64,000 nt of DNA from Lysobacterales bacterium (GTDB lineage Bacteria; Pseudomonadota; Gammaproteobacteria; Xanthomonadales; Ahniellaceae). Every line of letters begins with the position of its first letter. The stretch's first letter is position 1. The translations under genes and the position numbers were made by a program. Below are positions 23,401-32,722 of this stretch, in pieces. The stretch spans positions 310,001 to 374,000 of the forward strand of contig JADJCM010000003.1 of NCBI GenBank assembly GCA_016703225.1. The letters run 5' to 3'. The notes under the pieces are model-generated. The model was given only the letters and a program-made list of their open reading frames with translations. It was not told where the DNA came from and did not search any database.

Positions 23401-25272
23401 AACGGCATGCTGCTGTCCGAGCACATTCGGCTGCTCGCCGCGTTCGATCATCGCCACATCTTCCTCGACCCGAATCCGGATGCCGCAGTCTCGTTCAAGG
23501 AGCGGGCGCGCCTGTTCACGGTGCCGCGTTCGAGCTGGGACGACTACGACAAGTCGCTGCTCTCGCATGGTGGCGGCGTGTTCCCGCGCGCGGCCAAGAC
23601 CATCGCAATTTCGCCTGAGGTACGCGTTGCTCTCGGTCTCGACGAAAGCGTCGAGTCGATGACGCCGAACGAGCTGATGACCGCGATCCTGAAAGCGCCG
23701 GTCGATCTGCTCTGGAATGGCGGCATCGGCACCTACGTGAAGTCCTCGGCCGAGACCCACGCCGACTGCGGCGACCGCGCCAACAACGCCATCCGCGTCA
23801 ATGGCCGCGACCTGCGCGCGAAGATCGTAGGCGAGGGCGGCAATCTGGGCATGACCCAGAAGGGTCGCGTCGAGGCGGCGTTGAACGGGGTGTTGCTGAA
23901 CACCGACTTCATCGACAATTCGGCGGGTGTGGACACCTCGGATCACGAGGTCAACATCAAAATCCTGCTCAACGAAATCGTCGCCGGCGGTGCGCTGACG
24001 ATGCCGGCGCGCAACGAGTTGTTGGCGGCGATGACCGACGAAGTCGGCGTGCTGGTGCTGCGCGACAACTACCTGCAGAACCAGGCGATCAGCGTCATGG
24101 AGCGCATGAGCGTGTCGCGCCTCGGCTCGAAGCAGCACTTCATTCGTACGCTTGAGTCGAAGGGGCTGCTCGATCGCCAGCTCGAGTTCCTGCCCTCGGA
24201 TGCCGAGTTCACCGAGCGCAAGGCGCGCGGCCTCGGATTGACCCGCCCTGAACTCTCGGTGCTGCTCTCCTACGCCAAGATCGTGCTGTTCAACCAGCTG
24301 CTGGAATCCGACGTGCCGGAAGATCCGTTCCTGTCGGCGGAGCTGGTGCGTTACTTCCCGAAGCCGCTGCAGAGCCGCTACGCGAACGAAATGCAGGGGC
24401 ATCGCCTGAAGCGCGAGATCATCGCCACTGCGGTGACGAATTCGATCGTCAACCGCATGGGTGCGACCTTCGTCATGCGCATGCAGGAAGACACCGGCGA
24501 GACGCCGGCGCAGATCGCCAAGGCCTATGCCATCGCCCGTGAACTGCTCGACTCGCGCAGCATCTGGGCGGCGATCGAGGCACTGGATGGCAAGGTGCAT
24601 GGCGATGCGCAGATCGACGCGATGCTGCAAGTGTGGAGCCTGATCCGCAACCTGACGCGCTGGCTGCTCAACCTGCCGGGTGAGCGGCTCGATATCGCCG
24701 GTGCGGTCGCGCGCTACGGGACCGCATTCAAGGAACTGCGCGACGGTCTCGCCGATGTGTTCGCCGACACCGATCGGCAAATCGCGAAGCAGGGACGCGA
24801 GCGCTGGATCAATGCCGGCTTCGACGAGGCGCTGGCCAACAGGCTGTCGGGTCTGCCGGCGTTGGCCTCCGGGCTCGATGTTGTCGAGGTGGCGCTGGAG
24901 CGAAAATTGCCTTTGAAGCAGGTCGCCAAGGTCTACTTCAGCCTTGGCGAGGCGCTGCACTTGAAATGGCTGATGCAGAAGATCGATGAGTTGCCGGTGG
25001 AAGGTCGTTGGCATGCGCATGCGCGCGGCGTGTCGCGCGACGAGCTGTTCGCGCAGCAGCGCGCACTCGCTGCGCAGGTGCTGGAACGCGGTGATGGCCG
25101 CAGCGACGGCGCGGCACTGGTGCAGACCTGGATCCAGCGCGATGACGCGCCGCTCAAGTTCACGCTGGCGATGTTCTCCGACATGCGCGCACAGGTGAAC
25201 ATGGATTACCCGACCGTCTCGGTCGCGGTGCGGCGGTTGGCACAGCTGGTGCAGGCGGGCACGCGCGCGTAG
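20434..25272 (+). CDS. gdh: NAD-specific glutamate dehydrogenase, large (180 kDa) type
   Basis: 1612 residues from ATG 20434, preceded by AGG five bases away; ATG 20449 is also possible. It oxidises glutamate to 2-oxoglutarate and ammonium with NAD. The long N-terminal regulatory region carries ACT-like segments, and the catalytic core is around residues 780-1250, with RGGLRWSDRREDFRTEV and VGAKGGFFVK holding the substrate-binding arginine/lysine residues, and the NAD-binding region with GVGDMSGDVFGNGM. Length and motifs match the family in Pseudomonas and Xanthomonas. It stands alone, divergent from the DUF1631 pair. TATCCT at 20408-20413 is the likely -10 box. Confidence 0.95.
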   Translation: MVVNVMPEKNALVDAIVAGLKSEFSAARLGVAETFATLLLRRVPDEDMAAREVADWAGLVRDALDFIQVRSGDREAVRVYNPSRAEHGWESTHTVVQVLTDDMPFLVDSVTMAIAGCDNLVHAVMHPVLQVDRDAGGHVLGMHEEAASGARGRIESFMHFEIDRRADPEEMARVSETVLLALHDVRACVRDWSAMRARMHTIAGELASRRLPVDAEARAELQEFLRWAADDHFTFLGYREYRTVRDSGEGMLLTVEGSGLGILRDAEAKTRPLKSLSARDVPASEGGKVVILTKTNARSNVHRPGYMDYIGILSFDEQGVPVSEERFLGLFTSSAYTARPWDIPLVRKKYESVMRDSGLKPAGHSGKALRHILETLPRDEMLQAATGELFDTAMAVLALQERARTRLFLRRDVYGRFYSCLVFLPRDRFTQTVREGVEVLLREALCGERVDSTAHVGDEVLARLHLTVRPKAGAHVEVDAAQLEARIAQIVRNWYDELRDLLVARHGEERGLKLAAKYGKALPGGYIEASSTEVAAADVDTCASLKSSDDLRLGLYHAPGDDSRLRLKLFRFGAPIALSEALPMMENMGLRVLSEHPYEMALTGGARIFIQDFEVQSQAAGIAVDPAVVREAFQAAFERTWRGEVESDGFNRLILSAQMDWRQVAMLRGYCKYLLQTGVPFSQAYMEEALNRYPHIARQLAELFEARFDPARTDRTVQMDAASKALKLMLDSVASLDDDRILRSFISVIQATLRTNYYQLKHDKARDYLCFKFDPAKLPDLPKPRPYREIFVYSARVEGVHLRFGPVARGGLRWSDRREDFRTEVLGLVKAQMVKNTVIVPVGAKGGFFVKKPPIGGDRDAQLAEGIACYRIFINALLDITDNFVEGKLAHPQLVVRHDGDDPYLVVAADKGTATFSDIANSISLEHDFWLGDAFASGGSVGYDHKGMGITAKGGWESVKRHFRALGADSQSQDFTCVGVGDMSGDVFGNGMLLSEHIRLLAAFDHRHIFLDPNPDAAVSFKERARLFTVPRSSWDDYDKSLLSHGGGVFPRAAKTIAISPEVRVALGLDESVESMTPNELMTAILKAPVDLLWNGGIGTYVKSSAETHADCGDRANNAIRVNGRDLRAKIVGEGGNLGMTQKGRVEAALNGVLLNTDFIDNSAGVDTSDHEVNIKILLNEIVAGGALTMPARNELLAAMTDEVGVLVLRDNYLQNQAISVMERMSVSRLGSKQHFIRTLESKGLLDRQLEFLPSDAEFTERKARGLGLTRPELSVLLSYAKIVLFNQLLESDVPEDPFLSAELVRYFPKPLQSRYANEMQGHRLKREIIATAVTNSIVNRMGATFVMRMQEDTGETPAQIAKAYAIARELLDSRSIWAAIEALDGKVHGDAQIDAMLQVWSLIRNLTRWLLNLPGERLDIAGAVARYGTAFKELRDGLADVFADTDRQIAKQGRERWINAGFDEALANRLSGLPALASGLDVVEVALERKLPLKQVAKVYFSLGEALHLKWLMQKIDELPVEGRWHAHARGVSRDELFAQQRALAAQVLERGDGRSDGAALVQTWIQRDDAPLKFTLAMFSDMRAQVNMDYPTVSVAVRRLAQLVQAGTRA

Positions 25273-25294
25273 AGGGTGGCGGGCGCGTTCTGCC

Positions 25295-27718
25295 TCAGCG
25301 CGGCGACGGATCGAGGACGCGTACTTCGATCGCGTCGTACGAGCCGTTGCCGGCGAGCGCCAATATGCGCTGTGTGCCGCTCTCGACGAAGCGGTGCTCG
25401 ATCGGCTCGGCCGCAGGGCTTACGGCAATCAGCTTGCCGTTGAGCAGCCAGTGCACATCGCCTTCAGCGCCGAGTGCGCGCAGGCGGGCGGCGGGGGGAT
25501 CGCTGACACCGGGCGGGCGGCGCAATACGGCGCCATGGATCAAACCATCGATGTGCAGGCGGCGGGCGATCTGGCGTTGCGCGTCGCGACATTCGGGGGC
25601 GAACACGGGAGCACTGGCGGCGTTGCGTTCGCGTCGCGACAGCCAAGGCTCGGCGAGCAGCGGCCAGTGCGCAATCGTGGTCGCGGTCGATGCCGATTCC
25701 GAACACGCGGGCAGGATGCGTTCACCGCGCGCGTTCACCTGCACGACTTCACGCAAGGACTCACTGGCCGCGCTGCCACGCGCCGGCAGCGTCGGCGGGA
25801 TGCGGCCATCGAGGATCCAGGCTTCGCGCTTGCGATGGCACAGCGTCGGTTCGGCAGCATCGAAAGCCTCGCCGAGCGGCCAGCAGATCTCCGTCTTCGA
25901 CACCGACTTCGGCTGCGTGTCGAAACTCGCGGCGCCATGCACCCGCGGCAGGCGGTCGGTAACCGCAAGCAACAAGGGCAGCGCCGTTGCCGCACCGTAC
26001 TGGCCGGGAATCGGTGTGCCGTCGGGCCGACCGACCCAGACCCCGACCGTGTAATGCGGCGTCACGCCGATCGCCCAGGCATCGCGGAAGCCGTAACTGG
26101 TGCCGGTCTTCCAGGCGATGCGCGTGCGCCGACCGGTGTCGATCAGCCCCGCGGGATCACCGGGACGACCATGGTCTTCGAGCATGCGGCGCACGACCCA
26201 GGCGGCACCTGCGCTGACGATACGACGATCCTCACGTGTGCTCTCGCGCTGGAAGCGCACCGGGCCGGCGAGTCCGCCATTGCCGAACGCCGCATACGCG
26301 CCGACCAGTTCATCCAGCGAGGTCGCCGTGCCGCCGAGTGCCATGGTCAGGTTCGGTTTGGCGCCGAGCGGCAGATCGAGCTTCACGCCGACATGGCGCA
26401 GACGCGCAGCGAATGCGTTCGGCGTGACGCGTTCCAGCACGTCGACTGCCGGCACGTTCAAAGAAAGGCGAAGCGCCTCCGCGACCGACACCGGGCCGTT
26501 GAAATCGTCGCCGAAATTGGCGGGACGATAACCGGCGAAATCCTGCGGCGCGTCGACCAGCAGGCTCTCGGAATGGATCAGACCCTCGTCGAGCGCGAGC
26601 GCGTACAGGAACGGCTTTAGCGTCGAACCCGGCGAGCGCCGCGCCGCGACCATGTCGACATGGCCGTGGCGGGCTTCATCAGCGAAGGTGGCCGAACCGA
26701 CGTAGGCGAGCACCTCGCGCTCGACATTGTCGATCACGATCGCCGCGGCCGAGGTCTTGTCGGGTAGGCGCGAGATCCAGCTACCGATGCGCTCCTCGAG
26801 CGCGCGCTGCGCCTGCGCATCGATGGTGCTGGCGATCACCCGCTGCTGCGGATGTTCGCGGCGCATGCGTTCGGCGAACAGCGCGGCCAGCATCGGCGCG
26901 CGCAGGCGGCGCGCGACCACGTTCTCATCACGCGCCTCATCGATCACTGCCGCCGGCCAATCGCCGAACTCGGCCAGCCGCGCCAGCACCTTGTCGCGCG
27001 CGATGCGTGCACGCTCGGGATGACGGTCGGGACGGTTGCGGCTCGGCGACTGCGGTAGCACCGCGAGCAGGGCCGCTTCCGAATGCGAGAGTTGTGCGGA
27101 AGGCTTGCCGAGATACGCGAACGACGCCGCCTGCACGCCCTCGATGCTGCCGCCGAATGGCGCCAGGTTCAGATACAGCGTCAGGATGTCGCGCTTGCTG
27201 AGGCGGATCTCGAGCTGCACGGCGCGGATCATCTGCCTTACCTTGCCGAAGCCTGAGTGCGGGATCGGCTCGATCAGGCGCGCGACCTGCATGGTCAGGG
27301 TCGAACCGCCGGAGACGATGCGCCCATGCCAGGCGGCCTGCGCGACCGCGCGAGCGAACGCGAACGGATTGACCCCGGGGTGATGCCAGAACCAGCGGTC
27401 CTCGTAGCCGAGCAGGGCCTCGAGGTAACGCGGCGAGACCTGCTCGATCGTGACTGGATATCGCCACACGCCCTGCGCATTCGCGAACGCGCGCAAGGGC
27501 GTGCCGTCACGCGCCAGCACGAGGGTCGCGCTGTCGTCGGCGATGTCCGGAATCGGCGGCGGGAACAGGCGATCGAGCAGCACGATCAGCGCGAGCGCGA
27601 CGAGCGTGTTGCGGAGCTTCCTGTAGGAGGGCCACTTGTGGCCCGATGCTCTCGCTCTGGCATGCGAAGAGAGCCAGAGCATCGGGCCACAAGTGGCCCT
27701 CCTACATGGGCGAATCAT
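25295..27718 (-). CDS. pbpC: Penicillin-binding protein 1C (bifunctional peptidoglycan synthase)
   Basis: 807 residues. One membrane helix (LVALALIVLLDRLF, near residue 45) anchors a periplasmic glycosyltransferase domain (GYEDRWFWHHPGVN with the catalytic Glu, and GGSTLTMQ), a transpeptidase domain with SPGSTLKPF (active-site Ser about residue 362) and the small C-terminal domain typical of PBP1C. It polymerises and cross-links peptidoglycan. The ATG overlaps the stop of the alpha-2-macroglobulin gene (ATGA), the same partner arrangement as in E. coli. Oddly, residues about 5-32 are translated from a palindromic repeat (27623-27705); no other good start lies between it and the membrane helix, so the repeat appears to supply the cytoplasmic N-terminus. 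Confidence 0.9.
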   Translation of the reverse strand: MIRPCRRATCGPMLWLSSHARARASGHKWPSYRKLRNTLVALALIVLLDRLFPPPIPDIADDSATLVLARDGTPLRAFANAQGVWRYPVTIEQVSPRYLEALLGYEDRWFWHHPGVNPFAFARAVAQAAWHGRIVSGGSTLTMQVARLIEPIPHSGFGKVRQMIRAVQLEIRLSKRDILTLYLNLAPFGGSIEGVQAASFAYLGKPSAQLSHSEAALLAVLPQSPSRNRPDRHPERARIARDKVLARLAEFGDWPAAVIDEARDENVVARRLRAPMLAALFAERMRREHPQQRVIASTIDAQAQRALEERIGSWISRLPDKTSAAAIVIDNVEREVLAYVGSATFADEARHGHVDMVAARRSPGSTLKPFLYALALDEGLIHSESLLVDAPQDFAGYRPANFGDDFNGPVSVAEALRLSLNVPAVDVLERVTPNAFAARLRHVGVKLDLPLGAKPNLTMALGGTATSLDELVGAYAAFGNGGLAGPVRFQRESTREDRRIVSAGAAWVVRRMLEDHGRPGDPAGLIDTGRRTRIAWKTGTSYGFRDAWAIGVTPHYTVGVWVGRPDGTPIPGQYGAATALPLLLAVTDRLPRVHGAASFDTQPKSVSKTEICWPLGEAFDAAEPTLCHRKREAWILDGRIPPTLPARGSAASESLREVVQVNARGERILPACSESASTATTIAHWPLLAEPWLSRRERNAASAPVFAPECRDAQRQIARRLHIDGLIHGAVLRRPPGVSDPPAARLRALGAEGDVHWLLNGKLIAVSPAAEPIEHRFVESGTQRILALAGNGSYDAIEVRVLDPSPR
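27623..27705. repeat. Palindromic GTAGGAG repeat forming the N-terminal coding region of pbpC
   Basis: Perfect 30-base inverted arms at 27623-27652 and 27676-27705, beginning GTAGGAGGGCCACTTGTGG, with a 23-base centre. It has the same GTAGGAG head as the metH repeat but a different stem, so it belongs to another subfamily. It begins 11 bases inside pbpC on the minus strand. Confidence 0.9.
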
Positions 27719-30700
27719 TCCGGCGACACCACCCTGATCGTCGCCGGCACCGCCTCGCCGATACCGCGCAGGGTCGGGCGATACATGTCCTCGACGAGGG
27801 ATGACGGCACCTTGTACGTGCCCGGCGACACCGCGCGCACGGCATAGAACAGGCGTGCCTTGGAGCCGTCGTAGAGCTTGATCGCGGCGACGTAGCGGTC
27901 CTCGCGGTATTCCTCGAACGCGATCTCGGCTTCCGATCCGCGCTCCGACAAGGTCACGCCGTCAATGGTCACACTGGACCACTGGCTCTGGTCGCCGAGA
28001 TTGAAGTTCTCGATCTCCAGCCCCCCGGGCAGCAGGTCGACGATCAACGCGTCCTTCATCATCTCGTCCGATTCGACCGTGACCATCGCGACCAGCGAAT
28101 CACCCTCGGTCAGCGGCTTGCCGTCGTACTTCGTGCCATCCAGACGGTAGTAGTCGCGACGCACGGCGACGCCATTGCTGCTCTGCTTGGGCGCGCTGCT
28201 CGGGTAGCCGACCACGTCCTCGGTCAGGTAGATCGGACCATCGCCACGCACGTCGAGCTTCACGCCGGCGGCCAGATCGGGTGCGGTGAAGCTGCGCGCG
28301 ATCTGGGCGGTCGGCGCGAACGGTTCGTTGAGTTCACCGGCGAAGACATCTCCCTCGATCTTGCGGTCGGGATCGTTCAGCAGTGCACGGCCGAGGCGGA
28401 ACAGCGCGATCTGTTCCTGGGTGCTGAAGTAGAAGCGGCCGTCCCAGACATTGCGTCCGGTGATCTCGCGCGCCATCGCGAACACCTTGGCGTCGTAGGC
28501 AGGCTGCGCCAGCCCGGCTTCGTGGGTGAGCGCGACCATCAGCGCCAGATCGCGCAGGTCGGTGCCGTAGTCGCCGATCCAGGCCGGGCGCTTGAACTCG
28601 CGCGTGAACGCTTCCTCGATCGCCTTCTCGCCGCGATCCTTGTCGCCCTGCAGGACCAGCGCGACGCCGAGGTGCACCAGCGGCAGCGGCGCGATCAGCT
28701 TGCTGCGCTCGTTGTCGTACAGCGCGCGCAGGGTACCGAGTGGCGCACGCTTCTGGCGCGCGAGCACGTAGCCGGCATGCATCATCTCGGCTAGGCGCAG
28801 ATGCTCGGAGTACTCGTAGTCGTAATGCGGATTGCCGCCGGCGAGCAGGTCGTCCTCGAGGCGCTTCAGGGTGCGGTCGAGCAGGGTGGCCGGCGGTTCG
28901 AAGCCGGCGTCCTTGGCGGCGACCAGCATCTCCGCGACATAGGGCGTGATCGTCGAGACGATGTAGTCGCCTTCCGGCCACATGTTGAAGTGGCCGTTCT
29001 CGACCTGCATCGAGGCCAGGCGCGAGAACGCGACGGTCATGCGTTCGGCGCGTTCCTTCTGCGTCAGCGGGCTGACCGCAAACTGCTTCGCGGTGGCTTC
29101 ATCGAGATAGACGAGCGGGAACGCCTTGCTGGTGGTCTGCTCGACGCAGCCGTAGGGGTACCCGATCAGGTCGGCGACCACCGAGCCGAACGGCAGTGGC
29201 GGCAGCGTGCCGAGCGTCACCCGCGACACCGTCGACTCGCTGACCAGGCCGCTGCGCAGCGATGGAGCAGGCGTGATCGTCGGATTCGCGCCGAGCACCT
29301 CGACGCGCGCGCGGCGTTCGACCGGATAGGCCGGGCGCACCGCAAATTCGATGCTGCGGTCGACGCGGATGTCCTTGCCGCGCACTTCGATCCTGACCTT
29401 GGCGACGCCGAATTTCTCGCGCGCGCTGAGCGGGAAGTTCAGCGTGGTGCGGTCGCCGTCGGCGAGCTTGACGTTGCGCTTGCCGTTGCCGACCTGGATG
29501 TAGTCGCCGCCATCGACCAGCACTTCGTAGCTGCCTTCGGCGCCGCTGAGGTTGTCGAGATCGAGCGCCAGTTCGGCGCTGTCGCCGCTGGCCATCGCAC
29601 GCGGTGCGCTGGCTTCGACCACGAGTGGTGCCTGCACGATGATCTCGCGCTCGCCGGCGCCGTACTGGCTCTCGCCGAACGCGACCGCGGCCAGGCGCAG
29701 GGTGCCGTTGAAGTCCGGCAGCTTGAGCGCGATCGCGGCATTACCCTGCGCATCGAGCGCGACCGGGGCATTGAACAGGTCGATGGTCTGCACCTTCACG
29801 TTCGGGCGCTTGGCCTGCGGCAGGCCGAGCAGCGCGGCGTCGCCACCGTAGCGCAGGCGCGCTTGCAGGCCGTCGAGCGATTCGATGATGCGGCCGAACA
29901 GGTCGTAGGCATTGATGCCGTGGCGACGCGGCGAGAAGAACCACGCGATCGGGTCCGGCAGCGGGAACTGGGTGAGGTTGAGGATGCCGACGTCGGTCGC
30001 CGACATCGTGACCTGCGCGGTCTTGCCGGCGAGTGCCGGCGCGGCCAGCTTGACCTCGATCGATTGGTCCGGGCGCGCCTTGTCCGGCGCAGACACGCTG
30101 ACCTCGACCTTGCGGCTCTTGCGATCAAGCGGCAGGTGGATCACGCCGACGGCGCGATTGGGCGTGATCTTCTCGGCTGAGGAACCGGGGCGGAACACCA
30201 GCGCGGTGATGTACAGGTCGTGGCGGTCCCATTCTTTCGCGACAGGAATGTCGAGCGTGGTCTCGCCGCGCACGTCGATGCGTTGCTGCCACAGCAACTG
30301 GTCGCTCTCGACCAGGATCAGCGCGCTGCCGGCATGCGGCGGCTTGATCGCGATCTTCGCGGTGTCGCCGGGCGCATAGGCGGCCTTGTCGAGCGCGAGC
30401 TTGACCTTGTCCGGGCGACTGCCGCGGTCCTGGCCTTCGTTGTACCAGTTCCAGCCCGCAGTGAAGGGCAGGCGCGTGGTCAGCTGGGTGGCGGGATCGA
30501 AGATTTCGAGGCGGTAGCCGCCCCAATCGACGCGGGCGTCGTAACGCAAGCGGCTTCCCGCAGCCACATCGATACTGCGTTCCTCGACGGTTTCGAAGCG
30601 CGACAGATAATCGCTCTGCCAACCGCTGCCCGAGACCCAGCGCCAGTTGTAGTTGCGGATCTCGCGCAGCAGCTTGAGCTTGAGCCCGGCGCCGGCGAGC

Positions 30701-32583
30701 AGGTCGCCGTTGGGATTGCTGCGCACGATCTCGAAACCGGCGTTGTCGCCGGGATCGGCACCGTCGGCCAGGTCGAACAGCGGCCGCGCACCGACCAGTT
30801 CGCTCGCCGGCCATATGGTGCGCTTGAGCGGACGAGTGACGGCACGGCCGCCACTCTCGAACAGGGAACCGACCACGATCACCTGCAGCGGCCCGGTCGG
30901 CGCCTTGGCCTCGTCGATCGCGATCTCGGCTTCGAGCAGACCCTCTTCGTCGAGCACGTCGTCGAGTGCCTCGCGCGGTTCCTTCGGCAGCTCGGCGAGC
31001 GGGTCGCCGAAATGGAAATCCTTGAGTGCCGCGACCGGATGCACGTCGGCCTGCACCGACACGCGTGCGGTGAAGCGGTTGCCCGCGGCCGGTGCGCCGT
31101 ACAGCCAGTCGCCATCGACCTTGAGTTGCAGCGCTTCGCCGGCCGTCAGCGTCGGCTGCGCATCGAGCACCAGCTTCATGCGTTCGGGAAGGAACTCCTC
31201 GACGCGCACCGGATAGCTGACCGGATTGAGCATGCCCGGGTCAGTACTGAAGTCGACGCTCCATTTGCCGGTCGGCACGTCGCCATCGAGCACGCGTTCG
31301 TAACGCACGTAGTTCAGTGCGCCAGGATCAAGTTGGGTGCGGGCGAGTTCACGGCCATCGGGCTGGCGCAGCGACACGAACAGCGGCTGCTTCGCGACCA
31401 TGCGACCGTCGAAGTCGCGCAGGATCGCATTCACGCCGATCATTTCGCCGGGCCGATAGAGATCGCGGCCCGACCACGGGAACACGTCGAGCGGCAACTG
31501 CGAGCGGCCGGCGATCGCGAACTCGGACAGGTCCAGTGCCGGGGTGTTGAAGCTGAGCAGGGCATGGTCGTTGCCCCAGTTCGCGACCAGGGTATCGGCG
31601 GCGCTGAGCGTGTAGGCGATCATGGCCAGGCCGTGGTCGTCGCTGGCCGCGGACACGAGGGTCTGGCCCTTGCGGTCGCGGATCTCTATTGCGACGTTCG
31701 GTTTGGCTTCACCGGTCTCGAGCGAGGTCGTGTGCACCAGCAGCTTGTCGGCGTAGGCGCGCACGTGCAGGCCGATGTCGCTGACGAAGAACATCGCGGT
31801 GTCGTATTCGCCGCGATAGCTGCCGGCCTTCTTCAGCACGGCGTAGTACAGGCCGGGGGCCTTCATTTCGTCGATGTCGCGGATCGGCAGGTAGCTGACG
31901 CTGCGCTCGTTGCGTTTCAGTTCCAGCGCGAAGCGGTTCGCATAGACCGACTCGCCGTACTTGGTCAGCTGGTCGACCGACCAGTTCCAGCGCGTGCCGT
32001 TCTTCTGGAACTCGTCGATGAACGGACGCACCTGCTGTTCGCGGATGCGGAAGAACTCGACATCGGCCTCGGCGACGTTGACCGAGACGATCGGCAGCCC
32101 GCGCGATTCGTGCTGGGGCAGGATGTGGCCATGGCTGGCAAAGCCGATCACCGGCTCCTGTTCGCCGGCATAGACCTCGTGGGTCTGGTCCTTGCCGAGC
32201 GAGCGGCCGTCGGTCGCCATCAGGCCGCCCCTGATCGTCACGACATAGGTCTTGTCGGCCTCGAGATACGGGAAGCGCAGCTTCTGGCCGTCCTCGAGCA
32301 TCCAGCTGCCGTCCGGCTTGGCGCCGTCCTTGAGCGTGATCGCGATCAGCTCATCGAAGGCCTGCTGCGACACCAATGGCTGCGAGAACGGCAGCACGAT
32401 CGAGGCGCGACCGTCGTAGGACTCGCCGATTGGCGTGTCCAATGCGAAATCCTTGCGTGCCGCAGCTGCCGCCGTGGCCTCGCTCTGCTGTACCTGCGGT
32501 GGCGCGCCGCTGTCGCGACCTCCGCAAGCAGCCAGTCCGAACAGCAGTGCCAGTGTCCATCCCGACCATCGCGCCATACGCAT
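27715..32583 (-). CDS. Bacterial alpha-2-macroglobulin lipoprotein (YfhM-like protease trap)
   Basis: 1622 residues from ATG 32583, which has GGGAA six bases upstream. A lipoprotein signal ends GLAACGG. The body consists of macroglobulin-like beta domains and an alpha/alpha thioester domain with the intact CxEQ thioester in YGCVEQ (about residues 1144-1148). A TED helix bundle follows, including AEMLVAAKDAG and HYDYEYSEHLRLAEMM. Such periplasmic proteins trap proteases that enter through a damaged envelope and work with PBP1C, which repairs the wall. The next gene is pbpC, in 4-base overlap, which supports this role and co-translation. Length is usual for the family. Confidence 0.92.
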   Translation of the reverse strand: MRMARWSGWTLALLFGLAACGGRDSGAPPQVQQSEATAAAAARKDFALDTPIGESYDGRASIVLPFSQPLVSQQAFDELIAITLKDGAKPDGSWMLEDGQKLRFPYLEADKTYVVTIRGGLMATDGRSLGKDQTHEVYAGEQEPVIGFASHGHILPQHESRGLPIVSVNVAEADVEFFRIREQQVRPFIDEFQKNGTRWNWSVDQLTKYGESVYANRFALELKRNERSVSYLPIRDIDEMKAPGLYYAVLKKAGSYRGEYDTAMFFVSDIGLHVRAYADKLLVHTTSLETGEAKPNVAIEIRDRKGQTLVSAASDDHGLAMIAYTLSAADTLVANWGNDHALLSFNTPALDLSEFAIAGRSQLPLDVFPWSGRDLYRPGEMIGVNAILRDFDGRMVAKQPLFVSLRQPDGRELARTQLDPGALNYVRYERVLDGDVPTGKWSVDFSTDPGMLNPVSYPVRVEEFLPERMKLVLDAQPTLTAGEALQLKVDGDWLYGAPAAGNRFTARVSVQADVHPVAALKDFHFGDPLAELPKEPREALDDVLDEEGLLEAEIAIDEAKAPTGPLQVIVVGSLFESGGRAVTRPLKRTIWPASELVGARPLFDLADGADPGDNAGFEIVRSNPNGDLLAGAGLKLKLLREIRNYNWRWVSGSGWQSDYLSRFETVEERSIDVAAGSRLRYDARVDWGGYRLEIFDPATQLTTRLPFTAGWNWYNEGQDRGSRPDKVKLALDKAAYAPGDTAKIAIKPPHAGSALILVESDQLLWQQRIDVRGETTLDIPVAKEWDRHDLYITALVFRPGSSAEKITPNRAVGVIHLPLDRKSRKVEVSVSAPDKARPDQSIEVKLAAPALAGKTAQVTMSATDVGILNLTQFPLPDPIAWFFSPRRHGINAYDLFGRIIESLDGLQARLRYGGDAALLGLPQAKRPNVKVQTIDLFNAPVALDAQGNAAIALKLPDFNGTLRLAAVAFGESQYGAGEREIIVQAPLVVEASAPRAMASGDSAELALDLDNLSGAEGSYEVLVDGGDYIQVGNGKRNVKLADGDRTTLNFPLSAREKFGVAKVRIEVRGKDIRVDRSIEFAVRPAYPVERRARVEVLGANPTITPAPSLRSGLVSESTVSRVTLGTLPPLPFGSVVADLIGYPYGCVEQTTSKAFPLVYLDEATAKQFAVSPLTQKERAERMTVAFSRLASMQVENGHFNMWPEGDYIVSTITPYVAEMLVAAKDAGFEPPATLLDRTLKRLEDDLLAGGNPHYDYEYSEHLRLAEMMHAGYVLARQKRAPLGTLRALYDNERSKLIAPLPLVHLGVALVLQGDKDRGEKAIEEAFTREFKRPAWIGDYGTDLRDLALMVALTHEAGLAQPAYDAKVFAMAREITGRNVWDGRFYFSTQEQIALFRLGRALLNDPDRKIEGDVFAGELNEPFAPTAQIARSFTAPDLAAGVKLDVRGDGPIYLTEDVVGYPSSAPKQSSNGVAVRRDYYRLDGTKYDGKPLTEGDSLVAMVTVESDEMMKDALIVDLLPGGLEIENFNLGDQSQWSSVTIDGVTLSERGSEAEIAFEEYREDRYVAAIKLYDGSKARLFYAVRAVSPGTYKVPSSLVEDMYRPTLRGIGEAVPATIRVVSPE

Positions 32584-32722
32584 GTGTTGTTCCCGCAAGT
32601 TCGCGCGCGAGACCCGTTCCCGCGGCGTGGCGGAAGTATGCCGCGCGGGTGTTGCCGCGTGTTGCGCAATGAGCCCTTGCGCGGCCCGGACTCGGCCCGC
32701 TTCGGGCGAATTGCGGGCGCGC

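Noticed and set aside
21466..25020. 1184-codon open frame opposite the glutamate dehydrogenase gene
   Set aside because: Composition is rich in histidine, glutamine and arginine, typical of the antisense of a GC-rich gene; the plus strand carries clear GDH motifs.
27715..27718. Frameshift between the macroglobulin and pbpC genes
   Set aside because: The ATGA overlap is a normal stop/start arrangement, as elsewhere in this window.
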